Shown here: piece after piece, positions 52,511 through 62,260 of the stretch
Position numbering within the stretch: the first letter of the stretch is position 1
Layout of the letters: every line of letters begins with the position of its first letter
Notes under the pieces: generated by a model
Told to the model about the DNA's origin: nothing
The model's database searches: none
Seen by the model: the letters and a program-made list of their open reading frames with translations, nothing else
NCBI RefSeq assembly: GCF_900112645.1
Contig: NZ_FOMO01000014.1
Location: forward strand, 25,434-89,433
Reading direction: 5' to 3'
Origin: Phytopseudomonas straminea
GTDB taxonomy: Bacteria > Pseudomonadota > Gammaproteobacteria > Pseudomonadales > Pseudomonadaceae
Length of the DNA stretch: 64,000 bases
Made by a program: the position numbers and the translations under genes

Positions 52511-53983
52511 ATGTTCGAACTATTCAGCGGGCTTGATGCCTGGTTGGCGCTGAGCCTCGCACTCGCCCTGCTCTTCGTCCTAACCTTCGAATTCATCAAC
52601 GGTTTCCACGACACGGCCAACGCCGTGGCCACGGTCATCTACACCAAGGCCATGCCGCCAAACCTGGCGGTGATCATGTCCGGCATCTTCAACTTCCTCG
52701 GCGTGCTGCTCGGCGGCGTCGGCGTGGCCTATGCCATCGTCCACCTGCTACCGGTGGAGCTGCTGATCAACGTCAACACCAGTCGCGGCCTGATCATGGT
52801 GTTCTCACTGCTGGCTGCGGCCATCACTTGGAACCTGGGCACCTGGTATTTCGGCATCCCGGCGTCCAGCTCGCACACCCTGATCGGCTCGATCCTCGGC
52901 GTCGGCCTGGCCAACGCGCTGCTCACCGATATTCCCCTGGGTGACGGCGTGAACTGGCAGAAGGCGATCGATATCGGCCTGTCGCTGGTGTTCTCGCCGG
53001 TGGCTGGCTTCGTGGTCGCCGCCCTGCTGTTCCTGGCGCTCAAGTATTGGATGCCGACGCCCAAGGTGCACAGCACGCCGGTGGTGCGCAAGGAAACCAA
53101 GGGCAAGAACAAGCCGCCGTTCTGGAACCGCCTGGTGCTGATCGTTTCGGCCATGGCGGTGAGCTTCGTGCACGGCTCCAACGACGGCCAGAAAGGTATC
53201 GGCCTGATCATGCTGGTGCTGATCGGTATCGTGCCGGCCAAGTTCGTGCTCGACCTGAACAGCACCACCTACCAGATTTCCCGGACTCGCGATGCGGCCG
53301 TGCACCTGGGTGAGTTCTATCAGCGCAACGCGCCGACCCTGAGCGAATACCTGGCCCTGGGCCAGGCTGCCAATACCGAGCTGCCCAAGCAGTTCCGTTG
53401 CGACCCCAAGCTCACCGAGCCGACCATCAACGGCCTGCTGCGCACCCTCGATGGCGTCAACGACTACCGCGACCTCAACGAAGAGGCGCGCATCGACATC
53501 CGTCGCTACCTGCTGTGCCTCGACGACTCGGCGAAGAAGGTCGGCAAGCTGCCGGACCTGCCGGCACGCGAGAAGGCCGACCTCGACAAGCTGCGCAAGG
53601 ACCTGACCGCCACCACCGAATACGCGCCGTTCTGGGTGATCCTCGCCGTGGCCCTGGCCCTGGGAATCGGCACCATGGTCGGCTGGAAGCGCGTGGTGAA
53701 AACCGTCGGCGAGAAGATCGGCAAGCAGGGCATGACCTACGCCCAAGGCATGAGCGCGCAGATCACCGCGGCCTGCGCCATCGGCCTGGCCAACGTGTAT
53801 AGCCTGCCGGTGTCGACCACCCACGTATTGTCCTCGGGCGTGGCCGGCACCATGGTCGCCAACCGCAGCGGCCTGCAGGGCAGCACCATCAGCAACATCC
53901 TGCTGGCTTGGGTGCTCACCCTGCCTACCTCGATGGCCCTGGCCGCCGGCCTGTTCTACGTCTCGACGCTGATCTTCGGCTGA
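52511..53983 (+). CDS. Inorganic phosphate transporter, PiT family
   Basis: 490-aa membrane protein. Both halves of the family signature are present: the N-terminal FINGFHDTANAVAT and ASSSHTLIGS, and the internal FVHGSNDGQKGIG and PVSTTHVLSSG. A cytosolic loop of about 140 residues lies between helices in the middle (about 230-370). It symports phosphate, usually as metal-phosphate, with protons. It is constitutive in many species; no PhoB box was seen upstream. Confidence 0.95.
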   Translation: MFELFSGLDAWLALSLALALLFVLTFEFINGFHDTANAVATVIYTKAMPPNLAVIMSGIFNFLGVLLGGVGVAYAIVHLLPVELLINVNTSRGLIMVFSLLAAAITWNLGTWYFGIPASSSHTLIGSILGVGLANALLTDIPLGDGVNWQKAIDIGLSLVFSPVAGFVVAALLFLALKYWMPTPKVHSTPVVRKETKGKNKPPFWNRLVLIVSAMAVSFVHGSNDGQKGIGLIMLVLIGIVPAKFVLDLNSTTYQISRTRDAAVHLGEFYQRNAPTLSEYLALGQAANTELPKQFRCDPKLTEPTINGLLRTLDGVNDYRDLNEEARIDIRRYLLCLDDSAKKVGKLPDLPAREKADLDKLRKDLTATTEYAPFWVILAVALALGIGTMVGWKRVVKTVGEKIGKQGMTYAQGMSAQITAACAIGLANVYSLPVSTTHVLSSGVAGTMVANRSGLQGSTISNILLAWVLTLPTSMALAAGLFYVSTLIFG

Positions 53984-53992
53984 TCGAATAAA

Positions 53993-54017
53993 CGAGGCAC
54001 CCGTTCCGGGTGCCTCG
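53993..54017. terminator. Terminator between pit and the GNAT gene
   Basis: The stem CGAGGCACCCG/CGGGTGCCTCG with loop TTC serves two convergent genes. The T run is poor, so efficiency is uncertain. Confidence 0.65.
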
Positions 54018-54032
54018 TCCCTTCTCCAATCG

Positions 54033-54512
54033 TTACTTGCAGCTCCAGCGCATGCTCTGCGCGAGGATATGCGGGTGGCTGTCGATCGGTTCCCACTCGT
54101 CGAGGAATTCGAAACCGTGCCGGCGGTAGAACTGCACGGCCCTGATGTTCTCCGGGGCAACTTCGAGAAACAGCGCCTCCAGGCCCAACACCACGGCACG
54201 TGCCTTTACCGCTGCCACCAGCCCGTCCGCCACGCCGGAACCGCGAGCAGCCGGCTCGACCCACATGGCGATCAACTCATAGCGGGCTGGGTCGCGAAAA
54301 CCCGCGCCCACCAGGCCGACCGGCCTGCCCTCGTCGAGAGCCAGCCAGAACCGCGTCCTCTCCCCCGCCGCCCGCACCTGCCAGTGGGCATCGCTGTCGG
54401 CCACTGCCGTCTGGTAGCTCACTCCGAACGCGGTAGGCGTGTCCTGCAAGGCGGCCAGGCGGATCCGTTTCAGTAGCTGCCAGTCGTCCTTGTGGGTGGC
54501 GCGGATATCCAT
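54033..54512 (-). CDS. GNAT-family N-acetyltransferase
   Basis: 159 aa. The acetyl-CoA-binding block is AMWVEPAARGSGVADGLVAAV, with RGSGVA in place of the usual R/Q-x-x-G-x-G/A. The C-terminal AVQFYRRHGFEFLDE is the common end motif. The substrate (amine, peptide or antibiotic) is unknown. It converges on pit. Confidence 0.87.
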   Translation of the reverse strand: MDIRATHKDDWQLLKRIRLAALQDTPTAFGVSYQTAVADSDAHWQVRAAGERTRFWLALDEGRPVGLVGAGFRDPARYELIAMWVEPAARGSGVADGLVAAVKARAVVLGLEALFLEVAPENIRAVQFYRRHGFEFLDEWEPIDSHPHILAQSMRWSCK

Positions 54513-54659
54513 GGGTCTTCCGATCCTCCAGATTGAAATTCAGATCAGCCAGGCGCTTCACATCGAGCAACCCGCCAGCAGACCTACAATGCCGTACCGA
54601 CGGCCATCACTGCCAGCAAAAGGCACCAACCGAAGCCGCCAACGGGAAAGAGAGACTCC

Positions 54660-55061
54660 ATGAAGCACAGCCTCAAACAACTGGCGATTGCATTGGCCGT
54701 CATTGTCGCAGCGCTGGGTGCGCTGTTCGTCGCCATTGCCTACTGGGCCGTGCCGACCGCCGAGGTGCGCAACGAGTCGGCCGCTGCCGTGCAGGTGGTG
54801 GCCCAGTGGCGTAACCAGAGCCACGACCTGGGCGCGATCCGGCCTGGGCAGACCGAGGTTTTCAGGGTGCCTGGCGAGGGCGGTATCACCTTCAGCGTGA
54901 CCTATGCAGATGGCCGCCAGGTGATCAGCCCGGAGATGTACTACACCCTGACCACCACCGTGCGGGCAGTGGTCAGTGAACAGAGCATCAGCGTCGATAG
55001 CGAGCTGGGGCTGGCGACCGCTGACCAGAATCCGCGCAACGCGCCTGGTCAGAAGCGGTAG
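54660..55061 (+). CDS. Hypothetical membrane-anchored periplasmic protein
   Basis: 133 aa. Residues 7-31 are one hydrophobic helix (IALAVIVAALGALFVAIAYWAV) that anchors or exports it. The remaining part is a short beta-rich domain with no cysteines and no motif I recognise. GAAAGAGAG precedes the ATG. It converges on hglS across 18 bases. Function unknown. Confidence 0.65.
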   Translation: MKHSLKQLAIALAVIVAALGALFVAIAYWAVPTAEVRNESAAAVQVVAQWRNQSHDLGAIRPGQTEVFRVPGEGGITFSVTYADGRQVISPEMYYTLTTTVRAVVSEQSISVDSELGLATADQNPRNAPGQKR

Positions 55062-55079
55062 CGCGCCAAGCCGCGTTGA

Positions 55080-56477
55080 TCAGCCCAGCGATTCGAGCCC
55101 CAGTGCCTTCGCGCACTCGGCCAGCGAGCGGCGCTGGGTTTCGGCGTACAGCGCCAACTCGTCGTGCACCGTGGCGCCGAGGGCGGCATGGAAGGCCTGC
55201 TGGTTGGAGGTGGCGTCGTAGCTGACCTGGGCGTCGTCACCGAGGTTGGACTGGAAGATGCCAGCAGCGCTCACCGGCAGAAAATCCTCGTAGACCAGCG
55301 GCTCGAAATGCACATGGCCGGCCTCGATCAGGGCGTCCAGGCTGCGCGGTGCGGTTTCGTCTCGGCGCGCGGCCTTGCCGGCTTCGGTGACGAAGTAGCG
55401 GAAGTAGGCCAGGCCTTCGCGGCGCATGGCCAGGTAGCTATCCGGGAAGGCTTCGAAGCGTTGCTCCAGCAAGTCTGCATAGCGCTGGGCATTGGCTTCG
55501 CTGGGGAACACGCCCAGGTCGTCGCGCGCTTCGTTGAGCAGCCGGTCGTACAGCGCGCGACCGGCAGGGGTCAGGGCGGCACCGCGCTGCTCGATCTCGC
55601 CAAAGCGCGCGGTGTGGCTGCCGGCCGCGCCGGGCTGGCCGACGAAGGCCACGCGTTCCTGCAGCGCCTTGAAGCTGGTCTGGCGCAGCAGGATCGGGCA
55701 CTGGCGCCGGGGCGGGCCCTCGACCACCGCCTTGGGCGTGATGCCGCGCCGGGGCATGGCCGCCTGCACTTCATCGATATCTAGTGTGCGCGGCGTCAGG
55801 TGATTGATGTGCGGCCCCTTGAAGGCCACCACGTCGGCGATCAGGCGGTGCTGGCCGTGCAACCTGTCGTACTCGGCGGCGCTGACGGTGGCCTCGGTGT
55901 GCCAGCGAAAGGTCTCCAGGGCTTGCTTGACGAACTCCTCGGCATCGGCGGCATTCAGGCCGCCCTGGGCTTCGCATTGTTCGATCAGCGCCCGCGCGCG
56001 CGGGGTGAAGATGTCGCGCTTGGCGAGAATCTCGGCGGCCAGGGCACGCAGTGCTTCGTCCTCGATCAGCTCCAGACGCAACAGCGAGGTGAACACGCGA
56101 AACGGGCTGACCTGCAGGTCGGTTTCATGCACAGCGCGAAAGGCGGTGGAATGCACCGGCACGCCGGCCGAGCTAAGGTCGTAGTAGCCCACCGGCTGCA
56201 TGCCCATGACCGCGAACAGGCGGCGGATGGTCGACAGCTCCTCGGCAGTGCCGACGCGAATCGCGCCGTGGCGCTCCATGGCGAGGCGCTCGATTTCACC
56301 GGTCCACTCCAGCTGCTGCTTCAGCGCTGTAGAGCCCGCCAGCACCTGGGCGTTGGTGTCTGCCACCAGGTCGAGCAGGTCGCCATACAGCGGCACTTCG
56401 GCGCGGTACATGGCGGACATGGCGCTGGAAAACTGCGCACGGATTTGCGAGGGATCGACGAATCCTGAGGTGTTCAT
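55080..56477 (-). CDS. hglS: 2-oxoadipate dioxygenase/decarboxylase (DUF1338)
   Basis: 465-aa iron(II) enzyme that turns 2-oxoadipate into D-2-hydroxyglutarate in lysine catabolism. The residues established for P. putida HglS are all present at the same numbers: metal ligands H70 (MERHGAIR), H226 (HINHLTPR) and E294 (RFGEIEQ), and the substrate arginine R74. Start is at MNTSGFVDPS; the frame to 56819 overlaps the aminotransferase and is not needed. It lies next to the aminotransferase that should supply 2-oxoadipate. Confidence 0.95.
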   Translation of the reverse strand: MNTSGFVDPSQIRAQFSSAMSAMYRAEVPLYGDLLDLVADTNAQVLAGSTALKQQLEWTGEIERLAMERHGAIRVGTAEELSTIRRLFAVMGMQPVGYYDLSSAGVPVHSTAFRAVHETDLQVSPFRVFTSLLRLELIEDEALRALAAEILAKRDIFTPRARALIEQCEAQGGLNAADAEEFVKQALETFRWHTEATVSAAEYDRLHGQHRLIADVVAFKGPHINHLTPRTLDIDEVQAAMPRRGITPKAVVEGPPRRQCPILLRQTSFKALQERVAFVGQPGAAGSHTARFGEIEQRGAALTPAGRALYDRLLNEARDDLGVFPSEANAQRYADLLEQRFEAFPDSYLAMRREGLAYFRYFVTEAGKAARRDETAPRSLDALIEAGHVHFEPLVYEDFLPVSAAGIFQSNLGDDAQVSYDATSNQQAFHAALGATVHDELALYAETQRRSLAECAKALGLESLG

Positions 56478-56551
56478 AGCGGGCGAATCTCCTGTCGCGC
56501 TTGTCGGTTGGCCCTGGCGGCGCTCGCGGGCCCTGAAGGTGGCGAATGCGC

Positions 56552-57802
56552 TCAGCCGAGGTTGGCCAGGCAGTGTTCGATGATATCCAGGCCATGCTCG
56601 AACAGCGCCGGCTCGATGGTCAGCGGTGCCAACAGGCGCACGATATGGCGGTTCTTGCCGCTGGGCATCAGCAACAGGCCCCTGGCCCGCGCTGCCTCCA
56701 GCAGTTCGGCCAACTGCGTAGTGCCGGGCTGGCCGTCGCGGGTGAGCAGCTCGATACCGCGCATCGCGCCAACCCCGGTAAGCCGGCCCAGGTACGGCGA
56801 CAGGCCCGTGGCGCGCCACTGCTCGTAGCGGCGCAGCAGCGCCTGTTCCTGGGCCTCGCCCCAGGTGGCCAGGTTGGCGTCGGTCATCTGCCGCAGGCTG
56901 GCCAGGGCCGCCGCACAGGCGATGGGGTTGCCCGAGTAGGTGCCGCCGAGCCCGCCTTTGGGCAGCGCGCCCAGCAGCTCGGGGCGGCCAACCACGGCGC
57001 CCAGCGGCAGACCGCCGGCGATGCTCTTGCCGAGCAGCAGCAGGTCGGGCTCGATGCCCAGGCGGGTGAAGGCGAAGCGCTGCCCGGTGCGGCCGAAGCC
57101 GGACTGGATTTCATCAAGCATCAGCAGCACACCGTGCTCGTCGCACCAGCGGCGCAGGCGCTTGGCGAAGTCCGCATCCAGAGCCAGAAAACCGCCCTCG
57201 CCCTGCACCGGCTCGATGATGAAGCAGGCAACATCGTTGACGTCCACCTCGACGCTGAACAGCCGGTCGATGGCCTTGAAGGCTTCGTCCGCGGTCACGC
57301 CGGTGTCCGCGCTCGGGTACGGCACGTGATAGACGGGCCCCGGCAGCACACCGACTTTCTGCTTGTACGGCGCCACCTTGCCGTTGAGGTTGAGGGTGGC
57401 CAGGGTGCGACCGTGGAAGCCGCCGTCGAAGGCGATCACCACGCTACGGCCGGTCGCCGCGCGCACCACCTTCAGGGCATTCTCGGCGGCTTCGGCGCCA
57501 CTGTTGGTGAGCATGCCCGCCAGCGGATAGCTGACCGGCACGAAGGCCGCCAGCGCGTCCATCAGCTCCCGGTAGCCCTGGTGCGGTACGGCGTTGAAGG
57601 TCGAATGGGTCAGCCGCCCGGCCTGCTCGGTGATGGCACTGACCACCTGAGGGTTGCAGTGGCCGAGGTTGAGCACGCCGATGCCGCCGACGAAGTCGAT
57701 ATACGACTTGCCCTCGGTGTCCCACACTTGGGCGTTAAGGCCATGGGACAGCGTGATGGGATGCACCACGGAAAGGGACGAGCTAATGGGCGAGTGACTC
57801 AT
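56552..57802 (-). CDS. Class III aminotransferase, probably 2-aminoadipate aminotransferase
   Basis: 416-aa pyridoxal-phosphate enzyme. The pyridoxal site is seen as NSGAEAAENALK (phosphate loop), LMLDEIQSGFGRTG with the aspartate, and the lysine in LLLGKSIAGGLP. It is close to GabT-like enzymes, and in P. putida such an enzyme (PP_4108) converts L-2-aminoadipate to 2-oxoadipate. Its position between hglS and the LysR/amaB genes supports that substrate. 4-aminobutyrate activity remains possible. Confidence 0.85.
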   Translation of the reverse strand: MSHSPISSSLSVVHPITLSHGLNAQVWDTEGKSYIDFVGGIGVLNLGHCNPQVVSAITEQAGRLTHSTFNAVPHQGYRELMDALAAFVPVSYPLAGMLTNSGAEAAENALKVVRAATGRSVVIAFDGGFHGRTLATLNLNGKVAPYKQKVGVLPGPVYHVPYPSADTGVTADEAFKAIDRLFSVEVDVNDVACFIIEPVQGEGGFLALDADFAKRLRRWCDEHGVLLMLDEIQSGFGRTGQRFAFTRLGIEPDLLLLGKSIAGGLPLGAVVGRPELLGALPKGGLGGTYSGNPIACAAALASLRQMTDANLATWGEAQEQALLRRYEQWRATGLSPYLGRLTGVGAMRGIELLTRDGQPGTTQLAELLEAARARGLLLMPSGKNRHIVRLLAPLTIEPALFEHGLDIIEHCLANLG

Positions 57803-57920
57803 GAATTACCTACCTGGGCCGCCATCACCGGGGCGCGATGACAGGCAGCAGTGCCTGGAAACGATGCCCCTATAAAAGCGATTCAGGCGCCCATGCCACA
57901 AGCGAAATAAAGTGCTGCCG

Positions 57921-58850
57921 TCATTCCTTAAATTCAGGAACTTGCTGAACACCGCCCTTACCGTCCCTGGCCTTTTCCAGAATCCAGTCGATCAACGCCC
58001 TGACCTTCGGCACCTCGGCGGACTGCTCGGCGAAGGCGATGAAGTGCGCCCCCTGACTGGGTTTGTAGTGCTGCCAAGGGATCACCAGCTTGCCTTCCTG
58101 CAGCTCGTCCAGCACCAGAAAGCGCGGCACCAGGGCCACACCACAGCCGGACTCGGCCGCGCGGATGCACATGTAGAAGGTATCGAAGCGCGGCCCGTGG
58201 TAGCTGTTTTCGGTGCTGATGCCCTGCTCCTCGAACCATTCGTGCCAGGCACCGGGGCGCGAGGTGCATTGCAACAGCACCAGGCTGGCCAGGTCGCCAG
58301 CGTCGAATAGCGGCTCGCTGGGCAGCAGATCCGGCGCGCACACCGGGATCACGTCCTCGCCGAACAGCTCGATGCAGATGGCGCCCGGCCAGGAGCCGGT
58401 GCCATAGAAGAACGCCACATCGGCCTTGGCCTGCACCAAGTCGAAAGGCTCCAGTTCGTTCTTGATGTCCAGATGGATGTTGGGGTTGCGCCGGGAAAAA
58501 CCCTTCAGGTTCGGCACCAGCCAGCGCGCCCCGAACGTCGGTTGGGTAGCGACCTTGAGCACCTCGGTCTCGCCACCGTAGGAGAGAATGTAGCGGCTGG
58601 AGATATCCACCTGGGTGAGGATCTTGTTGACCTCGGCCAGGTAAAGCTCGCCGGCCGGCGCCAGTTGCAGGCGGCGGCGCACGCGATGAAACAGCGGGTG
58701 CTGGAGCATGTCCTCGAGCTGCGCCACCTGCTTGCTCACCGCGCTCTGCGTCAGGTGCAATTCCTGGGCGGCGCGGGTGAAGCTCAGGTGCCTGGCTGCG
58801 GCCTCGAAACATTGCAGGGCGGTCATGGTTGGCAGCAGGCGTTTGGACAT
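57921..58850 (-). CDS. LysR-type regulator of the lysine catabolic locus
   Basis: 309 aa, GcvA/AmpR-like subgroup. The N-terminal winged helix-turn-helix is MTALQCFEAAARHLSFTRAAQELHLTQSAVSKQVAQLE. The effector domain (about 93-295) has the typical periplasmic-binding fold. It is divergent from amaB and lies beside the aminotransferase, as in P. putida, where a LysR gene stands between amaB and hglS. It probably senses aminoadipate or pipecolate. A T-N11-A dyad upstream is its likely operator. Confidence 0.85.
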   Translation of the reverse strand: MSKRLLPTMTALQCFEAAARHLSFTRAAQELHLTQSAVSKQVAQLEDMLQHPLFHRVRRRLQLAPAGELYLAEVNKILTQVDISSRYILSYGGETEVLKVATQPTFGARWLVPNLKGFSRRNPNIHLDIKNELEPFDLVQAKADVAFFYGTGSWPGAICIELFGEDVIPVCAPDLLPSEPLFDAGDLASLVLLQCTSRPGAWHEWFEEQGISTENSYHGPRFDTFYMCIRAAESGCGVALVPRFLVLDELQEGKLVIPWQHYKPSQGAHFIAFAEQSAEVPKVRALIDWILEKARDGKGGVQQVPEFKE

Positions 58851-58880
58851 GGGTTTCTCGAGGTCAGACGGGGCGACTTG

Positions 58881-58895
58881 ATTCCATGACGGAAT
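58881..58895. promoter_or_regulatory. LysR-type operator between the regulator and amaB
   Basis: ATTCCATGACGGAAT is a perfect dyad (ATTCC-N5-GGAAT) that includes the T-N11-A LysR pattern. It lies 31 bases from the regulator start and 94 from amaB, in the divergent region. Confidence 0.6.
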
Positions 58896-58988
58896 GATAT
58901 GGTGCGTAAACGTCGTTTGTTGAGCGCAGATTCGGGATTAATACTGATCCTCATCCCGGATTTCAACTTCACGACTCAGGAGATCGTC

Positions 58989-60482
58989 ATGGTCAACTCG
59001 CTACTCGAACGTCTCGGTGTCAGCGCCAGCGCCTACCAGAACGGCAGCCACGCGGTTTACACGCCGATCGACGGCAGCCAGATCGGCAGCCTGACCCTTG
59101 AGGGCGCCGATGCCGTGCGCGCCAAGATCACCGCCGGCCACAACGCCTTTCTGGCCTGGCGCAAGGTGCCGGCGCCGCGCCGTGGCGAGCTGGTACGCCT
59201 GTTCGGCGAGGTGCTGCGCGAGCACAAGGCCGACCTCGGCGAACTGGTGTCCATCGAAGCCGGCAAGATCACCCAGGAAGGCCTGGGCGAAGTGCAGGAA
59301 ATGATCGACATCTGCGACTTCGCCGTCGGCCTGTCGCGTCAGCTCTACGGCCTGACCATCGCCTCCGAGCGCCCCGGCCACCATATGCGTGAAACCTGGC
59401 ACCCGCTGGGCGTGGTCGGGGTGATCAGCGCCTTCAACTTCCCGGTCGCCGTGTGGGCGTGGAACACCACCCTGGCCCTGGTCGCCGGCAACGCGGTGAT
59501 CTGGAAACCGTCGGAAAAGACCCCGCTGACCGCCCTCGCCTCTCAGGCGCTATTCGACAAGGCTCTCGCCCGCTTCGGCAACGACGCTCCGCAAGGCCTG
59601 GCGCAACTGGTCATCGGTGACCGCGAAGCCGGCGAATTGCTGGTCGACGACCCGCGCGTGCCGCTGATCAGCGCCACCGGCAGTACCCGCATGGGCCGTG
59701 AAGTCGCCCCTCGCGTAGCCGCCCGCTTCGGCCGCAGCATCCTGGAGCTGGGCGGCAACAACGCCATGATCCTCACTCCCAGCGCCGACCTTGACCTGGC
59801 CGTGCGCGGCATCCTGTTCAGCGCCGTGGGCACCGCCGGCCAGCGCTGCACCACCCTGCGCCGCCTGATCGTCCATCGCTCGATCAAGGACGAGGTAGTC
59901 GCCCGCGTCAAAGCCGCTTATGCCAAGGTACGCATCGGCGACCCACGCCAGGGCAACCTGATCGGCCCGCTGATCGACAAGCAGGCGTTCAGCGCCATGC
60001 AGGACGCCCTGACCAAGGCCCGCGACGAAGGCGGCCAGGTGTTCGGTGGCGAGCGTCAGCTGGCCGACACCTTCCCCAACGGCTACTACGTGAGCCCCGC
60101 CATCGTCGAGATGCCGGGCCAGACTGCAGTGGTGCGCCATGAAACCTTCGCGCCGATCCTCTACGTGCTCGCCTACGACGACTTCGAGGAAGCGCTGCGC
60201 CTGAACAACGAAGTACCCCAGGGCCTGTCCTCGTGCATTTTCACCACCGACGTGCGCGAGGCCGAAGCCTTCCAGGGCTCGGCCGGCAGCGACTGCGGCA
60301 TCGCCAACGTCAACATTGGCACCAGCGGTGCGGAGATCGGCGGCGCCTTTGGCGGCGAGAAGGAAACCGGTGGCGGTCGCGAGTCCGGCTCCGATGCCTG
60401 GAAGGCCTACATGCGCCGCCAGACCAACACCGTCAACTACTCCCGCGAACTGCCGCTGGCCCAGGGCATCGTGTTCGACTGA
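58989..60482 (+). CDS. amaB: L-2-aminoadipate semialdehyde/piperideine-6-carboxylate dehydrogenase
   Basis: 497-aa aldehyde dehydrogenase that oxidises piperideine-6-carboxylate (2-aminoadipate semialdehyde) to 2-aminoadipate. The catalytic nucleophile is C287 in GTAGQRCTTLRR and the general base E253 in ILELGGNNA; the cofactor loop is SATGSTRMG. This is the ALDH7 pattern and matches P. putida AmaB in length. CAGGAG precedes the ATG; the open frame to 58899 is not supported. Downstream are the antiporter and amaA. Confidence 0.94.
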   Translation: MVNSLLERLGVSASAYQNGSHAVYTPIDGSQIGSLTLEGADAVRAKITAGHNAFLAWRKVPAPRRGELVRLFGEVLREHKADLGELVSIEAGKITQEGLGEVQEMIDICDFAVGLSRQLYGLTIASERPGHHMRETWHPLGVVGVISAFNFPVAVWAWNTTLALVAGNAVIWKPSEKTPLTALASQALFDKALARFGNDAPQGLAQLVIGDREAGELLVDDPRVPLISATGSTRMGREVAPRVAARFGRSILELGGNNAMILTPSADLDLAVRGILFSAVGTAGQRCTTLRRLIVHRSIKDEVVARVKAAYAKVRIGDPRQGNLIGPLIDKQAFSAMQDALTKARDEGGQVFGGERQLADTFPNGYYVSPAIVEMPGQTAVVRHETFAPILYVLAYDDFEEALRLNNEVPQGLSSCIFTTDVREAEAFQGSAGSDCGIANVNIGTSGAEIGGAFGGEKETGGGRESGSDAWKAYMRRQTNTVNYSRELPLAQGIVFD

Positions 60483-60490
60483 TTGGCACC

Positions 60491-60518
60491 CGCCATGTCG
60501 ATCTGGATCGGCATGGCG
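60491..60518 (+). terminator. Hairpin after amaB
   Basis: The arms CGCCATGTCGATC/GATCGGCATGGCG (13 bases, one GT pair) are followed by a short TTTCCC. It is a weak terminator or attenuating hairpin. The rest of the 206-base gap to the antiporter holds nothing recognisable. Confidence 0.5.
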
Positions 60519-60688
60519 TTTCCCACAAAGACGGATAACCAGTAGCTGTTGACCGTTACACAGCGGCCCCTGCCTGCGTGCAGCAAAGGCAGAGGAGCCA
60601 GTGACTGCAGCCCAATAAAAACAAAAGAGGCTCGCGATGCGCACTCCCCCCTTTTCGCGTACTGCCCCAAAAACAAAGGAGTTTGACC

Positions 60689-62146
60689 TTGGACGCCCGT
60701 AAGGAAGTGACCAGGGAGGCGCCGTCCTTTGCTGTGGCAGTGGCTCCCCTGATAATTACCGCCATCTTGCTGATGGTTCAGTTCTTCCTCTTCGAGGATT
60801 TCACCCCCCATGTACCGCTCGCCTTGGGTGTGCTGCTGTGCGGACTGTTCGCAGTAGGCCGGGGCATGCCCTGGTTCAGTATCGAAGCCTCGATGTTCAA
60901 GGTGGTGCGTATCGGCATCCCGGCCATCTTCATTCTGATGTGCATCGGCATGCTGATCGGCTCGTGGATCGCCTCCGGTACCGTGCCCACGCTGCTCTAT
61001 TACGGTTTCAGCTACCTGTCTGGTGGCAGCTTCCTGGTGGTGACGTGCCTGCTCTGTTCGTTGATCTCACTGATGACCGGAACCTCATGGGGCACCGTGG
61101 GCACGGTAGGCCTGGCACTGATGGGCGTAGGCGAAGGGCTGGGCGTACCGGCCTACCTGACCGGCGGTGCGATCGTCTCCGGCGCCTTCTTCGGCGACAA
61201 GATGTCACCGCTTTCGGAAACCACCAACCTGACCCCGGCCGTGTGCGGTACCGATCTTTGGAGCCACATCAAGGGCATGCTGCCGACCACCGTACCGGCC
61301 ATGCTGATTTCCCTGGTGCTCTACGCCTGGATCGGTTCCGGCTACGCAGCTCAGGCGGAGGATGCCAGCGGTATTGAGCTGATGCGTTCTGGCGTAGAGC
61401 AGCATTACCGTATCGGCCTGTTGACCATGCTGCCACCGCTGGCGGTGATCATCCTGGCCATGCGCAAAGCGCCGGCCCTGCCAGTGATGTTCGCTGGCGT
61501 AGTGCTGGCCGCCGTTGTGGCGGTGTTCTACCAGGGTGTCAGCCCCAAGGAGCTGACCAATATCCTGCATAACGGCTTCGTCAGCCAGACAGGGATCGCC
61601 TCAGTGGACAAGCTGCTGTCCAAGGGCGGCATCATGTCGATGACCTGGGTCATCACCCTGACGCTGATCGCACTGGCTTTCGTCGGCGCCCTGGAGGCCC
61701 ACGGCACGCTCGACGCCCTACGCAAGAAGCTCGATCAGGTGATCAAGAATCGCTTTGGCCTCGTGCTGAGCAGCTACACCAGCGTACTGGGCGTTGGCAC
61801 CCTGGTCGGTGATGTCTACACCTCGCTGGTACTACCCGGGCAACTGCTCAAAGACAAGTACGCCGCCATGGGCTACAAGCCGACGGTACTGTCGCGCAGC
61901 ATCGAAGATTGCGGCACGCTGTGTTCACCGCTGATTCCCTGGAACATGGGCGGGGCATTCGTCTCATCCTCGCTGGGCATACCGACCCTGCTGTATGCGC
62001 CAGTCGCGTTCGCTTGCTGGCTGTCGCCGGTGATCGGACTGATCTGGGCGGCCACCGGAAAGTTCATACCTAGGGTCGAGCCGCAGGCACCAGTTCAAAG
62101 CAATACCGATGGTCTTTTCAGTCCAATCCGGGTACTGGAAAAATAA
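60689..62146 (+). CDS. NhaC-family Na+/H+ antiporter-like transporter
   Basis: 485-aa membrane protein with about eleven to twelve helices. Family motifs are SLMTGTSWGTVGTVGLALMG and GAFFGDKMSPLSETTNL near the middle, and ILEDCGTLCSPLIPWN-like (SIEDCGTLCSPLIPWN) near the C-terminus. I place the start at TTG 60689, eight bases after AAGGAG; another TTG at 60683 is too close. In this locus it may carry a substrate such as pipecolate or lysine with sodium rather than act in pH control. Confidence 0.83.
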   Translation: MDARKEVTREAPSFAVAVAPLIITAILLMVQFFLFEDFTPHVPLALGVLLCGLFAVGRGMPWFSIEASMFKVVRIGIPAIFILMCIGMLIGSWIASGTVPTLLYYGFSYLSGGSFLVVTCLLCSLISLMTGTSWGTVGTVGLALMGVGEGLGVPAYLTGGAIVSGAFFGDKMSPLSETTNLTPAVCGTDLWSHIKGMLPTTVPAMLISLVLYAWIGSGYAAQAEDASGIELMRSGVEQHYRIGLLTMLPPLAVIILAMRKAPALPVMFAGVVLAAVVAVFYQGVSPKELTNILHNGFVSQTGIASVDKLLSKGGIMSMTWVITLTLIALAFVGALEAHGTLDALRKKLDQVIKNRFGLVLSSYTSVLGVGTLVGDVYTSLVLPGQLLKDKYAAMGYKPTVLSRSIEDCGTLCSPLIPWNMGGAFVSSSLGIPTLLYAPVAFACWLSPVIGLIWAATGKFIPRVEPQAPVQSNTDGLFSPIRVLEK

Positions 62147-62260
62147 CGGCCCCAACCTGGGCGGGCTGCCACACCAAAACGTAAGAGAGCAGGTCCTTTC
62201 GCAGCGTCGCCGGAAATGGGCCTGCTACCGCGCTAACCGATGTTGAAGGGAGTGGGTGAA

